Below are positions 9,856 through 18,223 of a DNA stretch of 64,000 nucleotides, one piece after another (the stretch's first letter is position 1; every line of letters starts with the position of its first letter). A program made the position numbers and the translations under genes. The DNA comes from Simiduia agarivorans SA1 = DSM 21679 (lineage in GTDB: Bacteria; Pseudomonadota; Gammaproteobacteria; Pseudomonadales; Cellvibrionaceae): positions 2,762,001 through 2,826,000 of the forward strand of contig NC_018868.3 of the NCBI RefSeq assembly GCF_000305785.2, given 5' to 3'. The notes beneath the pieces are model-generated. The model saw nothing but the letters and a program-made list of their open reading frames with translations, did no database searches and was not told the DNA's origin.

Positions 9856-12033
9856 ATGGACGTTTCCCGTCTACTCGATGATCTCAATGACGCGCAGCGC
9901 GAAGCCGTATCGGCTGACCCCTGCAATCAACTCATTCTGGCGGGCGCCGGCTCGGGCAAGACCCGGGTGCTGGTGCACCGGATTGCCTGGCTGATAGAAG
10001 TGGAGCAGATATCGCCGGCCTCGGTGATGGCAGTTACCTTTACCAATAAGGCTGCGCGGGAAATGCGCGCCCGGTTGGAACAACTGCTGGGCCTGAACCC
10101 ACGTGCCATGTGGGTAGGCACCTTTCATGGCCTTTGCCACCGGTTGTTGTCCATGCACAACCAAGAGGCCAGATTGCCCCAAAATTTCCAGATTCTGGAC
10201 TCCGATGATCAGGTCAGGTTGATCAAGCGCATCATCAACGAATTGAATCTGGATGAAAAACAGTGGCCCGCGAAACAGGCCGCCTGGTGGATTAATGGCC
10301 AGAAAGATGAAGGCCGTCGCGCCGCTCACATCGACGATGGTGGCGATCTGTACATGAAAACCCATCTGGCGATCTATCATCGCTACGAGGCCGCCTGCCA
10401 GTCTGCCGGGCTGGTGGATTTTGGCGAATTGCTGTTGCGCGCGTTGGAATTGCTGCGCGATACCCCGGCCCTGTTGCGCCATTACCAACAACGTTTTCCC
10501 TTTATTCTGGTCGACGAGTTTCAGGATACCAACGCGGTGCAATATGCCTGGTTGCGGGTACTTGCCGGAAAAAGCGCCTGTGTCACTGCGGTGGGTGATG
10601 ATGACCAGTCTATCTATGGCTGGCGCGGTGCGCGTATTGAAAACATCCAGCATTTTGATCGGGATTTTGCCAACACCAAAACGATCCGGTTGGAACAAAA
10701 TTACCGCTCTACTGCCAATATCCTGAATGCCGCCAATGCGGTCATTGGCAATAACCACGGCAGATTGGGAAAAGAGTTGTGGACTGCTGGCGACGAAGGC
10801 GAAAAAATCGCGCTCTATGCCGCCTACAACGAGCAGGACGAAGCGCGGTTTATTACCGAGCGTATCGAGCAATGGCATGGCCAGCCCAATGCCAGATTGG
10901 ATCAGGTGGCCATCCTGTATCGCTCCAACGCCCAGTCCCGGGTGCTGGAAGAGGCGCTTTTGCGCGAGCGCATTCCCTATCGCATCTACGGCGGCCAACG
11001 ATTCTACGAGCGGTTAGAAATCAAAAACGCATTGGGTTATCTGCGATTGATCAATAATCCGGAAGATGACACAGCGTTCGAGCGGGTAATCAATACACCT
11101 ACGCGAGGCATCGGGGAGAAATCGGTGGATGCCATTCGCCAGTTCGCCCGTGCCGAAGGCTGTTCGCTGTGGCAGGCCGCTAGCAAAATGGTTGAACAGA
11201 AAGTACTGGCGGCGCGAGCCCGTTCAGCGGTAGAGGCTTTCCAGTTGCTGGTCACTGAGCTGCAGCAAAGCACGGTTGAGCTGCCCTTAGGGGAAATGGT
11301 CGATAAGGTCATCAAAGGCACTGGATTGCTGGATTTTCACCGCAACGAAAAAGGCGAGAAAGGTCAGGCCCGGGTGGAAAACTTGCAGGAACTGACTAAC
11401 GCCTGTGGCAGCTTCCGGGGAGAAGACGAAAATCTGACCGAGCTGGCTGAATTCCTAGCGTCGGCAGCACTCGATGCAGGCGAACAACAGGCAGATGAGT
11501 TCGAAGACGCCGTGCAATTGATGACATTGCATTCAGCCAAGGGGCTGGAATTTCCCTTGGTTTTTCTGGCCGGCATGGAGGAAAACCTGTTTCCCCACAA
11601 AATGTCGGCGGAGGAGCCAGGCAGGTTGGAAGAGGAGCGCCGGTTGGCCTACGTGGGTATCACGCGGGCCATGGAGAAGCTTTATCTGACCTATGCCGAA
11701 TCCCGTCGTATGTACGGCCAGGAAAATTACAACCCGCTATCGCGCTTTGTGCGGGAAATACCCAATGACTTATTGGAAGAGGTGCGCATAAAAGCCAGCT
11801 TCAGCCGGCCCGTGAGTTTTGATCGGGAGGCACCCGCGGGTCGCGCGCCATTGCCGGATGCAGTGTCGGAATCCGGTTTATCGTTGGGGCAATTGGTGGC
11901 ACACCCCATGTTTGGTGAAGGTGTGATTACCGACTTTGAAGGCCAGGGGCACAATGCCAGAGTCAGGGTCAATTTTGCCGATGCCGGCAGCAAGCTTCTG
12001 GTGTTACGGCTCGCCAAACTCGAACCCCTGTGA
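9856..12033 (+). CDS. uvrD: DNA helicase II UvrD
   Basis: Superfamily 1A 3'-5' DNA helicase that removes the incised strand in nucleotide excision and mismatch repair. 725 residues, close to the 720 of E. coli. Visible motifs: Q14, Walker A AGAGSGKT at about 29-36, TFTNKAAREM, FHGLCHRLL, Walker B ILVDEFQDT, GDDDQSIYGWRGA, LEQNYRS, LMTLHSAKGLEF and VGITRA; the carboxy end has the KLGQ-like LGQLVAHPMFGEG module that contacts RNA polymerase and UvrB. I start at the ATG giving MDVSRLLDDLN, as in E. coli; a TTG nine bases upstream is possible. It is divergent from hexR, and its stop overlaps a GTG of the next frame. Confidence 0.97.
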   Translation: MDVSRLLDDLNDAQREAVSADPCNQLILAGAGSGKTRVLVHRIAWLIEVEQISPASVMAVTFTNKAAREMRARLEQLLGLNPRAMWVGTFHGLCHRLLSMHNQEARLPQNFQILDSDDQVRLIKRIINELNLDEKQWPAKQAAWWINGQKDEGRRAAHIDDGGDLYMKTHLAIYHRYEAACQSAGLVDFGELLLRALELLRDTPALLRHYQQRFPFILVDEFQDTNAVQYAWLRVLAGKSACVTAVGDDDQSIYGWRGARIENIQHFDRDFANTKTIRLEQNYRSTANILNAANAVIGNNHGRLGKELWTAGDEGEKIALYAAYNEQDEARFITERIEQWHGQPNARLDQVAILYRSNAQSRVLEEALLRERIPYRIYGGQRFYERLEIKNALGYLRLINNPEDDTAFERVINTPTRGIGEKSVDAIRQFARAEGCSLWQAASKMVEQKVLAARARSAVEAFQLLVTELQQSTVELPLGEMVDKVIKGTGLLDFHRNEKGEKGQARVENLQELTNACGSFRGEDENLTELAEFLASAALDAGEQQADEFEDAVQLMTLHSAKGLEFPLVFLAGMEENLFPHKMSAEEPGRLEEERRLAYVGITRAMEKLYLTYAESRRMYGQENYNPLSRFVREIPNDLLEEVRIKASFSRPVSFDREAPAGRAPLPDAVSESGLSLGQLVAHPMFGEGVITDFEGQGHNARVRVNFADAGSKLLVLRLAKLEPL

Positions 12034-12056
12034 ATAATAAAAAACCGGAAACCACT

Positions 12057-13178
12057 ATGGAAAAAACCCATTCAAAATGGACTACGCTCGTCATCGTGCT
12101 GTTAACGGCGCTTTGCGTCGGGCTGTTTTACGCACAGGTATTCAGTAAGCCCGTTGCAAAAATTCAAGCGGTTCAATCGGGTGAGCAGCAAGCGCAGTAT
12201 CATTGGCGTATGGTCACCACCTGGCCGAAAAATTTTCCTGGCCTCGGTAATGCACCGGAAAATTTCGCACGCTGGGTGCGCGAGGCCAGTAATGGCCGGA
12301 TCAATATCACCGTGTACGGAGCCAATGAATTAGTGCCCGCATTGGGCGTATTCGATGCGGTCAGCTCCGGCAGTGTCGAACTGGGTCACGGGGCGGGCTA
12401 TTACTGGAAAGGCAAAATTCCGGCGGCGCCTTTTTTTACCTCTGTGCCCTTTGGCATGAATGCACAGGAAATGAATGGCTGGCTGCATTACGGTAATGGT
12501 GGCAAGTTGTGGCGCGAAGCCTATGCGCCGTTTAATTTGTTGCCGTTAGCGGGCGGCAATACCGGTGTGCAGATGGCGGGTTGGTTTAATAAGGAGATCC
12601 ATTCGCTCGCCGATATTCAAGGCCTGAAAATGCGTATACCTGGTTTTGGAGGCGAAGTGTTTACCCGCGCCGGCGGTGTTGCCGTGAATATTCCGGGCAA
12701 CGAATTGTATACCTCGTTGCAAACCGGGGTGATCGACGCCACGGAATGGGTTGGGCCTTACAACGACATGGCGTTCGGATTTCATCAGGTGGCGAAGTAT
12801 TACTACTATCCCGGTTGGCATGAGCCAGGCCCCACGCTTGAAATCATCATCAACAAATCTGTGTTTGAAAGTCTGCCAAAGGATTTACAGGAAATCGTGT
12901 TGTTAGCCGCGCGCGCATCCAATCAGGATATGCTGGATGAATACACGGCGCGGAACAATCAGGCGATGAATGAACTGGTGAACAAACACGGTGTGCAGTT
13001 GCGCCGGTTACCGGAGGATGTGCTGAAAAAACTGAAAGCAATTTCCGAGCAGGTTTACACGGAACAGGCGGCGAAAGATCCGTTTTTTGCCAAAGTCTAT
13101 GCCGACTACAAGCAATTTCTGGCACAGGCTAAGGAATATCACAAGATCTCTGAAGAAGCCTACCTGGAGTCCCGCTGA
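12057..13178 (+). CDS. TRAP transporter substrate-binding protein (TakP/DctP type)
   Basis: Periplasmic receptor of a tripartite ATP-independent transporter. 373 residues with a membrane-like leader (TTLVIVLLTALCVGLFYAQ) that may be a signal peptide or anchor. The mature part carries the TakP-subfamily pattern: MVTTWPKNFPGLG, LGHGAGYYWKGKIPAAPFF, GNTGVQMAGWFNKEI, LKMRIPGFGGEV with the substrate arginine, and GVIDATEWVGPYND. Relatives bind 2-oxo acids or lactate-type monocarboxylates. An in-frame GTG at 12030 overlapping the uvrD stop is an alternative start; the ATG has CCGGAAA before it. The membrane subunits are not downstream but lie convergent at 13.6-15.5 kb. Confidence 0.92.
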   Translation: MEKTHSKWTTLVIVLLTALCVGLFYAQVFSKPVAKIQAVQSGEQQAQYHWRMVTTWPKNFPGLGNAPENFARWVREASNGRINITVYGANELVPALGVFDAVSSGSVELGHGAGYYWKGKIPAAPFFTSVPFGMNAQEMNGWLHYGNGGKLWREAYAPFNLLPLAGGNTGVQMAGWFNKEIHSLADIQGLKMRIPGFGGEVFTRAGGVAVNIPGNELYTSLQTGVIDATEWVGPYNDMAFGFHQVAKYYYYPGWHEPGPTLEIIINKSVFESLPKDLQEIVLLAARASNQDMLDEYTARNNQAMNELVNKHGVQLRRLPEDVLKKLKAISEQVYTEQAAKDPFFAKVYADYKQFLAQAKEYHKISEEAYLESR

Positions 13179-13186
13179 CGAGACGA

Positions 13187-13208
13187 TGCGGCTGTTTACA
13201 CAGCCGCA
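13187..13208. terminator. Stem-loop between convergent TRAP receptor and yciA
   Basis: TGCGGCTGT at 13187-13195 and ACAGCCGCA at 13200-13208 form a perfect 9-bp stem with a 4-base loop in the 36-base gap between two convergent genes. There is no T-run on either side, so it may mark 3' ends by RNA stabilisation or act as a weak bidirectional terminator. Confidence 0.6.
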
Positions 13209-13214
13209 ACCTGA

Positions 13215-13610
13215 TCAGGGTTTCTGAATCGGCCGGGTGCGACCATTGCCGTCAATGGCCACAAACACGAATTCACCTTCGGTAACTTTCAGCGGCTCAT
13301 CGCCTTCCGGGTCGATTACCCACGCTTCCACCAGGGTGCGGATGGACGAACGGCCCACTTCTTCTACTTCCACGAAAAACCCCACGTTGGAACCCACGGG
13401 GATCGGGCGCAGAAAAACCATGGAGCCTACCGCCACGGTGGTCACCCTGCCCGCTGCGATGGCCTGTGCCTTGATGGAGCCTGCCAGGTCCATTTTGGTC
13501 ATTAACCAGCCGCCATAAATATCGCCGCTGGGATTGGTATCCGACGGCATGGTCAGCGCTTGCAGCATCAACTGGCCGGTGGGTGTGGGATTCTCGTCTT
13601 CGTTATGCAT
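13215..13610 (-). CDS. yciA: Acyl-CoA thioesterase YciA
   Basis: Hotdog-fold thioesterase that hydrolyses short- and medium-chain acyl-CoA esters in the cytoplasm. The 131-residue protein matches E. coli YciA: QLMLQALTMPSDTNPSGDIYGGWLM with the helix MDLAGSIKA that follows the catalytic aspartate, then VFLRPIPVGS and EGEFVFVAID. Length is typical. It begins 33 bases after the dctM stop on the same strand, so it is probably the last gene of a dctQ-dctM-yciA transcript. A link between the imported acid and CoA metabolism is speculative. Confidence 0.92.
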   Translation of the reverse strand: MHNEDENPTPTGQLMLQALTMPSDTNPSGDIYGGWLMTKMDLAGSIKAQAIAAGRVTTVAVGSMVFLRPIPVGSNVGFFVEVEEVGRSSIRTLVEAWVIDPEGDEPLKVTEGEFVFVAIDGNGRTRPIQKP

Positions 13611-13643
13611 TGTTTTAATACTCGCCGTTACATCTGCTCTCCA

Positions 13644-15011
13644 TCAACCAGCGCGCCATTGTGCGGGTAACCAGGTTACCAGCTCGGGCCAGAGTGCCAG
13701 CAGGAGGAGTAGCAGCAATTGGATCACAATAAAGGGCACTACGCCACGGTAAATCTGGCCGGTGGCCACGGTATCGGGGGCCACCCCGCGCAAATAGAAA
13801 AGTGCAAACCCAAACGGCGGCGTCAGAAAACTGGTCTGCAGGTTGATGGCGATCATGATGCCCAGCCACAGCGGGTCTACGCCCATGGCAAACAAAACCG
13901 GCGCAACGATGGGCACCACCACAAAGGTGATTTCGATAAAATCGAGAATAAAGCCCAGCAGAAAGATCAGCAGCATGACCACCAGCGTGGCGGTGATTAC
14001 CCCGCCGGGGAGTTGCTGGAACAGTTCGTGCACCAGCGTTTCGCCGCCCAGGCCGCGGAATACCAGGGAAAACAGCGATGCGCCGATCAGAATACCAAAC
14101 ACCATGGCCGTGATGCGGGCGGTGGCATGGGCCACGTCGCGCAATACGGCGGGGTGCAGTTGTTTCTTGAATGCCGCCAGCAGGGTAGCGCCCAGTGCGC
14201 CCACGCCGGCCGCTTCGGTGGGCGTAGCGGCCCCGGACAGAATAGAACCTAACACCAACACAATCAGGGCGATCGGTGGCAGCAGGCTCGCCATCAGACC
14301 GGCCGGAGGCGCATCGGCCGATTCAGCCACCGCTGCGGGCCGTTCAGTCCCCCAAGCGCGGAACAGCAAATAGACCACATACAGGGCCACCAGCAACAAT
14401 CCCGGAATGAGTGCGCCCACAAACAAATCGCCCACCGACACCGCTTCGGCATTGTAAATGCCGGCGGCCAGCTGGGATTGCTGCCAGGCACTGCCCAGTA
14501 TGTCGCCCAGCAATACCAGGGCAATTGAGGGGGGAATAATCTGGCCCAGGGTGCCGGTTGCGCAGATAGTTCCGGTGGCCAGCTCCGGGCTGTAGCCGCG
14601 CTTGAGTAAGGTGGGCAGCGACATCAAGCCCATGGTGACCACGGTGGCGCCCACTATGCCGGTACTGGCGGCCAGCATGGCGCCCACCAGGACCACGGAA
14701 ATACCCAGCCCGCCGGGCAGTCGCCCACAGGCGCGTGCCATATTGGTCAGCAGGTCCTCCGCCAGCCGGGATCTTTCCAGCATCACACCCATGAACACAA
14801 ACAGCGGCACCGCGATCAGGGTGACATTGGTCATGGTGCCATACAGCCGATCCGGCATGGCGTGTAATAGATTGGGATCGAAGGCACCGGTGAGGATGCC
14901 GATGCCGGCAAAGGCCAGCGCCGTGCCCGCCAGGGTAAAGGCGACCGGGTAGCCCAGCATCAACAGCAGGCAGATGGCGAGAAATAATAACAGTGGCAGG
15001 AGTTCGATCAT
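13644..15011 (-). CDS. dctM: TRAP transporter large permease subunit DctM
   Basis: Large membrane subunit of a TRAP transporter; it forms the sodium-driven transport channel. 455 residues with about a dozen hydrophobic segments, which is the usual size. Conserved features include the start LLLFLAICLLLMLGYPVAF, FVFMGVMLERSRLAEDL, TGTICATGTLGQIIPPSIALVLLGD, PTEAAGVGALGA, and the carboxy FILDFIEITFVVVPIVAPV with NLQTSFLTPPFGFALFYL. It overlaps dctQ by four bases (ATGA). The matching receptor is most likely the TakP-type protein encoded convergently at 12.1-13.2 kb. Confidence 0.93.
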   Translation of the reverse strand: MIELLPLLLFLAICLLLMLGYPVAFTLAGTALAFAGIGILTGAFDPNLLHAMPDRLYGTMTNVTLIAVPLFVFMGVMLERSRLAEDLLTNMARACGRLPGGLGISVVLVGAMLAASTGIVGATVVTMGLMSLPTLLKRGYSPELATGTICATGTLGQIIPPSIALVLLGDILGSAWQQSQLAAGIYNAEAVSVGDLFVGALIPGLLLVALYVVYLLFRAWGTERPAAVAESADAPPAGLMASLLPPIALIVLVLGSILSGAATPTEAAGVGALGATLLAAFKKQLHPAVLRDVAHATARITAMVFGILIGASLFSLVFRGLGGETLVHELFQQLPGGVITATLVVMLLIFLLGFILDFIEITFVVVPIVAPVLFAMGVDPLWLGIMIAINLQTSFLTPPFGFALFYLRGVAPDTVATGQIYRGVVPFIVIQLLLLLLLALWPELVTWLPAQWRAG

Positions 15012-15529
15012 GCCTCGACCTCCGCCAGCAGACGCCCGAGATTACCCAGAACCTGACCGATAGCCTGCATCACCAGGCTGGCGGCAGCCAGGGGCAGCAA
15101 GCCTTTGAGCCAATAGACCCAGGGCAGCCCCCCAGCTTCGCCAGAGGCTTCTTTAATGGCCCAGGCGGATTGGAAAAATGGCCAGGTGACCCACAGCAGA
15201 AACAGCGAAAAAGGCAACAGGAACACCAGGCTGCCAAGGCAGTTGATCCAGGCTTTCTGGCGCACGGTAAAGCGCCGGTAGAAAATATCGACCCGGACAT
15301 GCTGGTCGGCATCGGCCGTCCATGCCAGTGCCAGTAGGAACACAATGCAATGCAGATAGACAATGGCCTCCTGCAGGGCCATATGACTCCACTGGAATCC
15401 GTATCGCAGCAGCACCACGGTAAATGTCACTAACACCAGGACCACGGTCAGCCAGGCCACTGCCCGCCCGAGGGTGGTGGTAATTGCCATTACGGTTGAT
15501 TGAAGCGCCAAAAGGCGGGACTGCGTCAT
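15008..15529 (-). CDS. dctQ: TRAP transporter small permease subunit DctQ
   Basis: Small membrane subunit that joins the receptor to DctM. 173 residues with four hydrophobic segments, the standard DctQ topology (WLTVVLVLVTFTVVLLRYGF, IVYLHCIVFLLALAWTADADQHVRVDIFY with the conserved HVRVDIFY, LGSLVFLLPFSLFLLWVTW, and a last segment near residue 145). It starts the dctQ-dctM-yciA operon on the minus strand. Its upstream region is shared divergently with pstS. Confidence 0.92.
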   Translation of the reverse strand: MTQSRLLALQSTVMAITTTLGRAVAWLTVVLVLVTFTVVLLRYGFQWSHMALQEAIVYLHCIVFLLALAWTADADQHVRVDIFYRRFTVRQKAWINCLGSLVFLLPFSLFLLWVTWPFFQSAWAIKEASGEAGGLPWVYWLKGLLPLAAASLVMQAIGQVLGNLGRLLAEVEA

Positions 15530-15625
15530 AACAACGCCTGCTCTTATAGGTTTTATGATCCAGGCATTATACAGAAGCCGGGTGACTGGGTAGCCATTGT
15601 CTGAACGTCTATGCTAAGGCGAGCT

Positions 15626-15665
15626 TTGTCATATTAGTGTCATCTTGCATTCATAAACTTGTCAC
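15626..15665 (+). promoter_or_regulatory. Pho box upstream of pstS
   Basis: TTGTCATATTAGTGTCAT at 15626-15643 matches the PhoB box (two TGTCA units 11 bp apart). The 11-bp phase continues: a degenerate ATTCA at 15649 and another TTGTCAC at 15659-15665. Four direct units suggest two tandem PhoB dimers. It ends about 54 bases before the pstS start and is strong evidence for phosphate-starvation induction of pstSCAB-phoU. Confidence 0.88.
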
Positions 15666-15718
15666 CAAGTCGACATAGAGTAGCGCTCGAACGACAAAAT
15701 ACCCCGTTGGAGGACTTC

Positions 15719-16756
15719 GTGAAAAAGATTATTACTTCTGCTGCCCTGGCCGCTACCGCATTTGGCATGGCCATGACAGTTGATGCAGCCGCCCGCGATC
15801 ACATCAGCATCGTTGGCTCATCGACCGTGTATCCATTCTCTACTACCGTGGCCGAGCGTTTTGGCCGTTCCACCAACTTCAAGGCCCCGAAAGTGGAATC
15901 CACGGGTACCGGTGGTGGCATGAAACTGTTCTGTGGCGGTGTGGGCGTTCAATACCCCGACATGACCAACGCCTCGCGCGCGATCAAAGATTCCGAAAAG
16001 GCCATGTGTGCCGAGAACGGCGTAAAGGACATTGTTGAAGTGCTGATTGGCTACGATGGCATCGTGGTCGCCAATGCCAAGAGCGCCAAGCAATTTCAGG
16101 TCACCCGTAAAGACCTGTTCCTGGCACTGGCTAAAGAAGTGCCCAATGCCAAGGGTGATGCGTTGATCGCCAACCCCTACAAGACCTGGAAGGACGTGAA
16201 CCCCACCCTGCCAGCAGCCAAAATCGAAGTGCTGGGCCCGCCCCCCACATCCGGTACCCGCGATGCATTCGTTGAAATGGCGATGGAAGGTGGTTGCACC
16301 CAATTCCCGCTGATTGCCGCCTGGGAAAAAGCCGACAAAAATGCGTTCAAAGCGGCCTGTCACGAAATCCGTGAAGATGGCGCATACGTTGAGGCCGGTG
16401 AAAACGACAACCTGATCGTCCAGAAGCTGAATGCCAACCCGAACGCGCTGGGTATCTTCGGTTTCAGTTTCCTGGACCAGAACAGCGATAAGGTTCAGGC
16501 GTCTACCGTTGATGGTCAGGAACCCACTTTCGACACCATCGCCGACGGTTCTTACCCCATCTCCCGTCCGCTTTACTTCTACGTGAAGAAAGCCCACGTG
16601 GGTGTGGTGCCCGGTATTGCCGAATACCTGGCCGAGTTCACCAGTGAAAAAGCCTGGGGTGACGACGGCTACCTGACGGAAAAAGGCATGATCCCGATGG
16701 CCAAGCCCAAGCGTGCTAAAATGGCCGCCGATATCAAGGCACTGAAGACCCTGTAA
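15719..16756 (+). CDS. pstS: Phosphate ABC transporter substrate-binding protein PstS
   Basis: Periplasmic phosphate-binding protein of the high-affinity Pst system. 345 residues; the amino end MKKIITSAALAATAFGMAM...AAA is a signal peptide. Phosphate-site motifs are GSSTVYPFSTTVAE, ESTGTGGGMKLFCGG and PPTSGTRDAF. I chose the GTG at 15719 because TTGGAGGACTTC with a good ribosome site sits right before it and the lysine-rich signal peptide starts there. A tandem Pho box lies upstream. The stem-loop at 16781-16815 separates it from pstC and probably lowers expression of the membrane genes relative to the abundant receptor. Confidence 0.95.
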   Translation: MKKIITSAALAATAFGMAMTVDAAARDHISIVGSSTVYPFSTTVAERFGRSTNFKAPKVESTGTGGGMKLFCGGVGVQYPDMTNASRAIKDSEKAMCAENGVKDIVEVLIGYDGIVVANAKSAKQFQVTRKDLFLALAKEVPNAKGDALIANPYKTWKDVNPTLPAAKIEVLGPPPTSGTRDAFVEMAMEGGCTQFPLIAAWEKADKNAFKAACHEIREDGAYVEAGENDNLIVQKLNANPNALGIFGFSFLDQNSDKVQASTVDGQEPTFDTIADGSYPISRPLYFYVKKAHVGVVPGIAEYLAEFTSEKAWGDDGYLTEKGMIPMAKPKRAKMAADIKALKTL

Positions 16757-16780
16757 ACGCCTGCGGGACGTTACACAGCA

Positions 16781-16815
16781 CAATCGCCCGGTGAATCCAC
16801 AGGGCGATTGTTTTT
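16781..16815 (+). terminator. Intercistronic terminator/attenuator between pstS and pstC
   Basis: CAATCGCCC at 16781-16789 pairs perfectly with GGGCGATTG at 16802-16810 around a 12-base loop, followed by TTTTT at 16811-16815. It lies 24 bases after the pstS stop and 20 before pstC. It is a textbook intrinsic terminator, so pstCAB-phoU would be expressed by read-through. Confidence 0.88.
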
Positions 16816-16834
16816 ATATAGAGACTCTGTATTT

Positions 16835-18223
16835 ATGCAACCTTTAACCCTGATCGCCACGCTCGCTGCACTAGTGGTTTTTGCTTTTGTGCTGGGACGC
16901 GGGCGCGTGCTGTTACAGGCCCAGGCACTGGGCGGCAGCCGGCATCTGGCGTCATTGCCGTTTTACTATGGCATGCTCACGGCGCTCTGGTGTGCCTTGC
17001 CCAGCTTGTTTGTCCTGGGCCTGTGGGAAATGTTTGACCAGCGCATCATGCAGTGGCTGGTGATTGGTCAATTGCCCGCCGAGATGCAGAGTCTCGACAA
17101 GGCCGATCTGGGTTTGTTGGTCAATACGGTCAACAACGTGGCGGCCGGTCATTTACCCCGCGACACGCAACCCGAGGCCATTCTGGCTGCCGCCGATGCG
17201 TTTAACGGCCTGCAGCAAACCAACCGGTTCGCCGTGACCGGCGTGGTATTGAGTCTGGCCATTGTGGGTGCCCTGTGGGGTTGGAGTCGTCTTTCGCCTC
17301 AGTTGCGCGCGCGCCAGGGCGTAGAGCGCACGTTTACCTGGGTATTGCTGGGTTGCTCGCTGCTGGCCATCCTGACCACCGTCGGGATTGTATTCAGCGT
17401 ACTGTTCGAATCCCTGCAGTTTTTCCGTTCGGTCTCGCCCATCGAGTTTTTGTTCGGCACCCAATGGAGCCCGCAAATGGCCATGCGCGCCGATCAGGTG
17501 GGCAGCTCGGGTGCATTTGGTTCGGTGCCCCTGTTTGCCGGCACCATGCTGATTTCACTGATCGCCATGATTGTCGCGGTACCAGTGGGTTTGATGGCAG
17601 CCATCTACCTGGCGGAATACGCGCATAAAAAAGTACGCGCTTTCGTTAAACCCCTGCTTGAAATTCTGGCCGGTATTCCCACCGTGGTGTACGGCTTTTT
17701 TGCGGCGCTCACTGTGGCGCCGGCGGTGCGTGATCTGGGTCAGTCACTCGGTTTCGCCACATCCAGTGAATCTGCCCTGGCTGCAGGACTGGTGATGGGC
17801 GTGATGATTATCCCCTTCGTGTCATCCCTGTCAGATGATGTGATTACCGCCGTGCCGCAATCGCTGCGCGATGGTTCGTTGGGCCTGGGCGCCACGCAAT
17901 CTGAAACCATCCGCCAGGTGGTACTGCCGGCGGCATTACCCGGTGTGGTGGGCGGTATTCTGTTGGCGGTTTCCCGTGCTATTGGTGAAACCATGATTGT
18001 GGTGATGGCGGCCGGCCTTGCGGCCAAACTCACCGCCAACCCGCTGGAATCTGTCACCACGGTGACCGTACAGATCGTGACCCTTCTGGTGGGCGATCAG
18101 GAATTCGACAGCCCGAAAACCCTGGCGGCCTTTGCCTTGGGTCTGATGCTGTTTGTGACAACGCTGGCGCTCAACTTTGTGGCCCTGCATGTGGTGAAAA
18201 AATACCGTGAGCAATATGACTGA
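16835..18223 (+). CDS. pstC: Phosphate ABC transporter permease PstC
   Basis: Inner-membrane permease of the Pst phosphate importer. 462 residues, longer than the 319 of E. coli because of an amino-terminal extension with two additional hydrophobic segments and a soluble loop of about 100 residues. The transport domain starts near residue 180 (LLGCSLLAILTTVGIVFSVLF), with SVPLFAGTMLISLIAM and the ABC-contact loop RDGSLGLGATQSETIRQVVLPAALPG. I use the ATG at 16835 (MQPLTLIATLAAL); an upstream ATG at 16808 lies inside the terminator stem. It overlaps pstA by 8 bases. Confidence 0.93.
   Translation: MQPLTLIATLAALVVFAFVLGRGRVLLQAQALGGSRHLASLPFYYGMLTALWCALPSLFVLGLWEMFDQRIMQWLVIGQLPAEMQSLDKADLGLLVNTVNNVAAGHLPRDTQPEAILAAADAFNGLQQTNRFAVTGVVLSLAIVGALWGWSRLSPQLRARQGVERTFTWVLLGCSLLAILTTVGIVFSVLFESLQFFRSVSPIEFLFGTQWSPQMAMRADQVGSSGAFGSVPLFAGTMLISLIAMIVAVPVGLMAAIYLAEYAHKKVRAFVKPLLEILAGIPTVVYGFFAALTVAPAVRDLGQSLGFATSSESALAAGLVMGVMIIPFVSSLSDDVITAVPQSLRDGSLGLGATQSETIRQVVLPAALPGVVGGILLAVSRAIGETMIVVMAAGLAAKLTANPLESVTTVTVQIVTLLVGDQEFDSPKTLAAFALGLMLFVTTLALNFVALHVVKKYREQYD

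Noticed and set aside
9871..10998. Long open frame (375 codons) on the minus strand opposite uvrD
   Set aside because: It lies wholly within uvrD, has no recognisable domain, and long antisense frames are expected opposite GC-rich genes.
13719..14252. 177-codon plus-strand frame rich in His, Gln, Gly opposite dctM
   Set aside because: Low-complexity antisense of hydrophobic membrane codons, not a real protein.
15818..16783. 321-codon minus-strand frame opposite pstS
   Set aside because: Composition (Gly, His, Val-rich, no motif) is typical of a shadow frame; pstS on the plus strand is certain.
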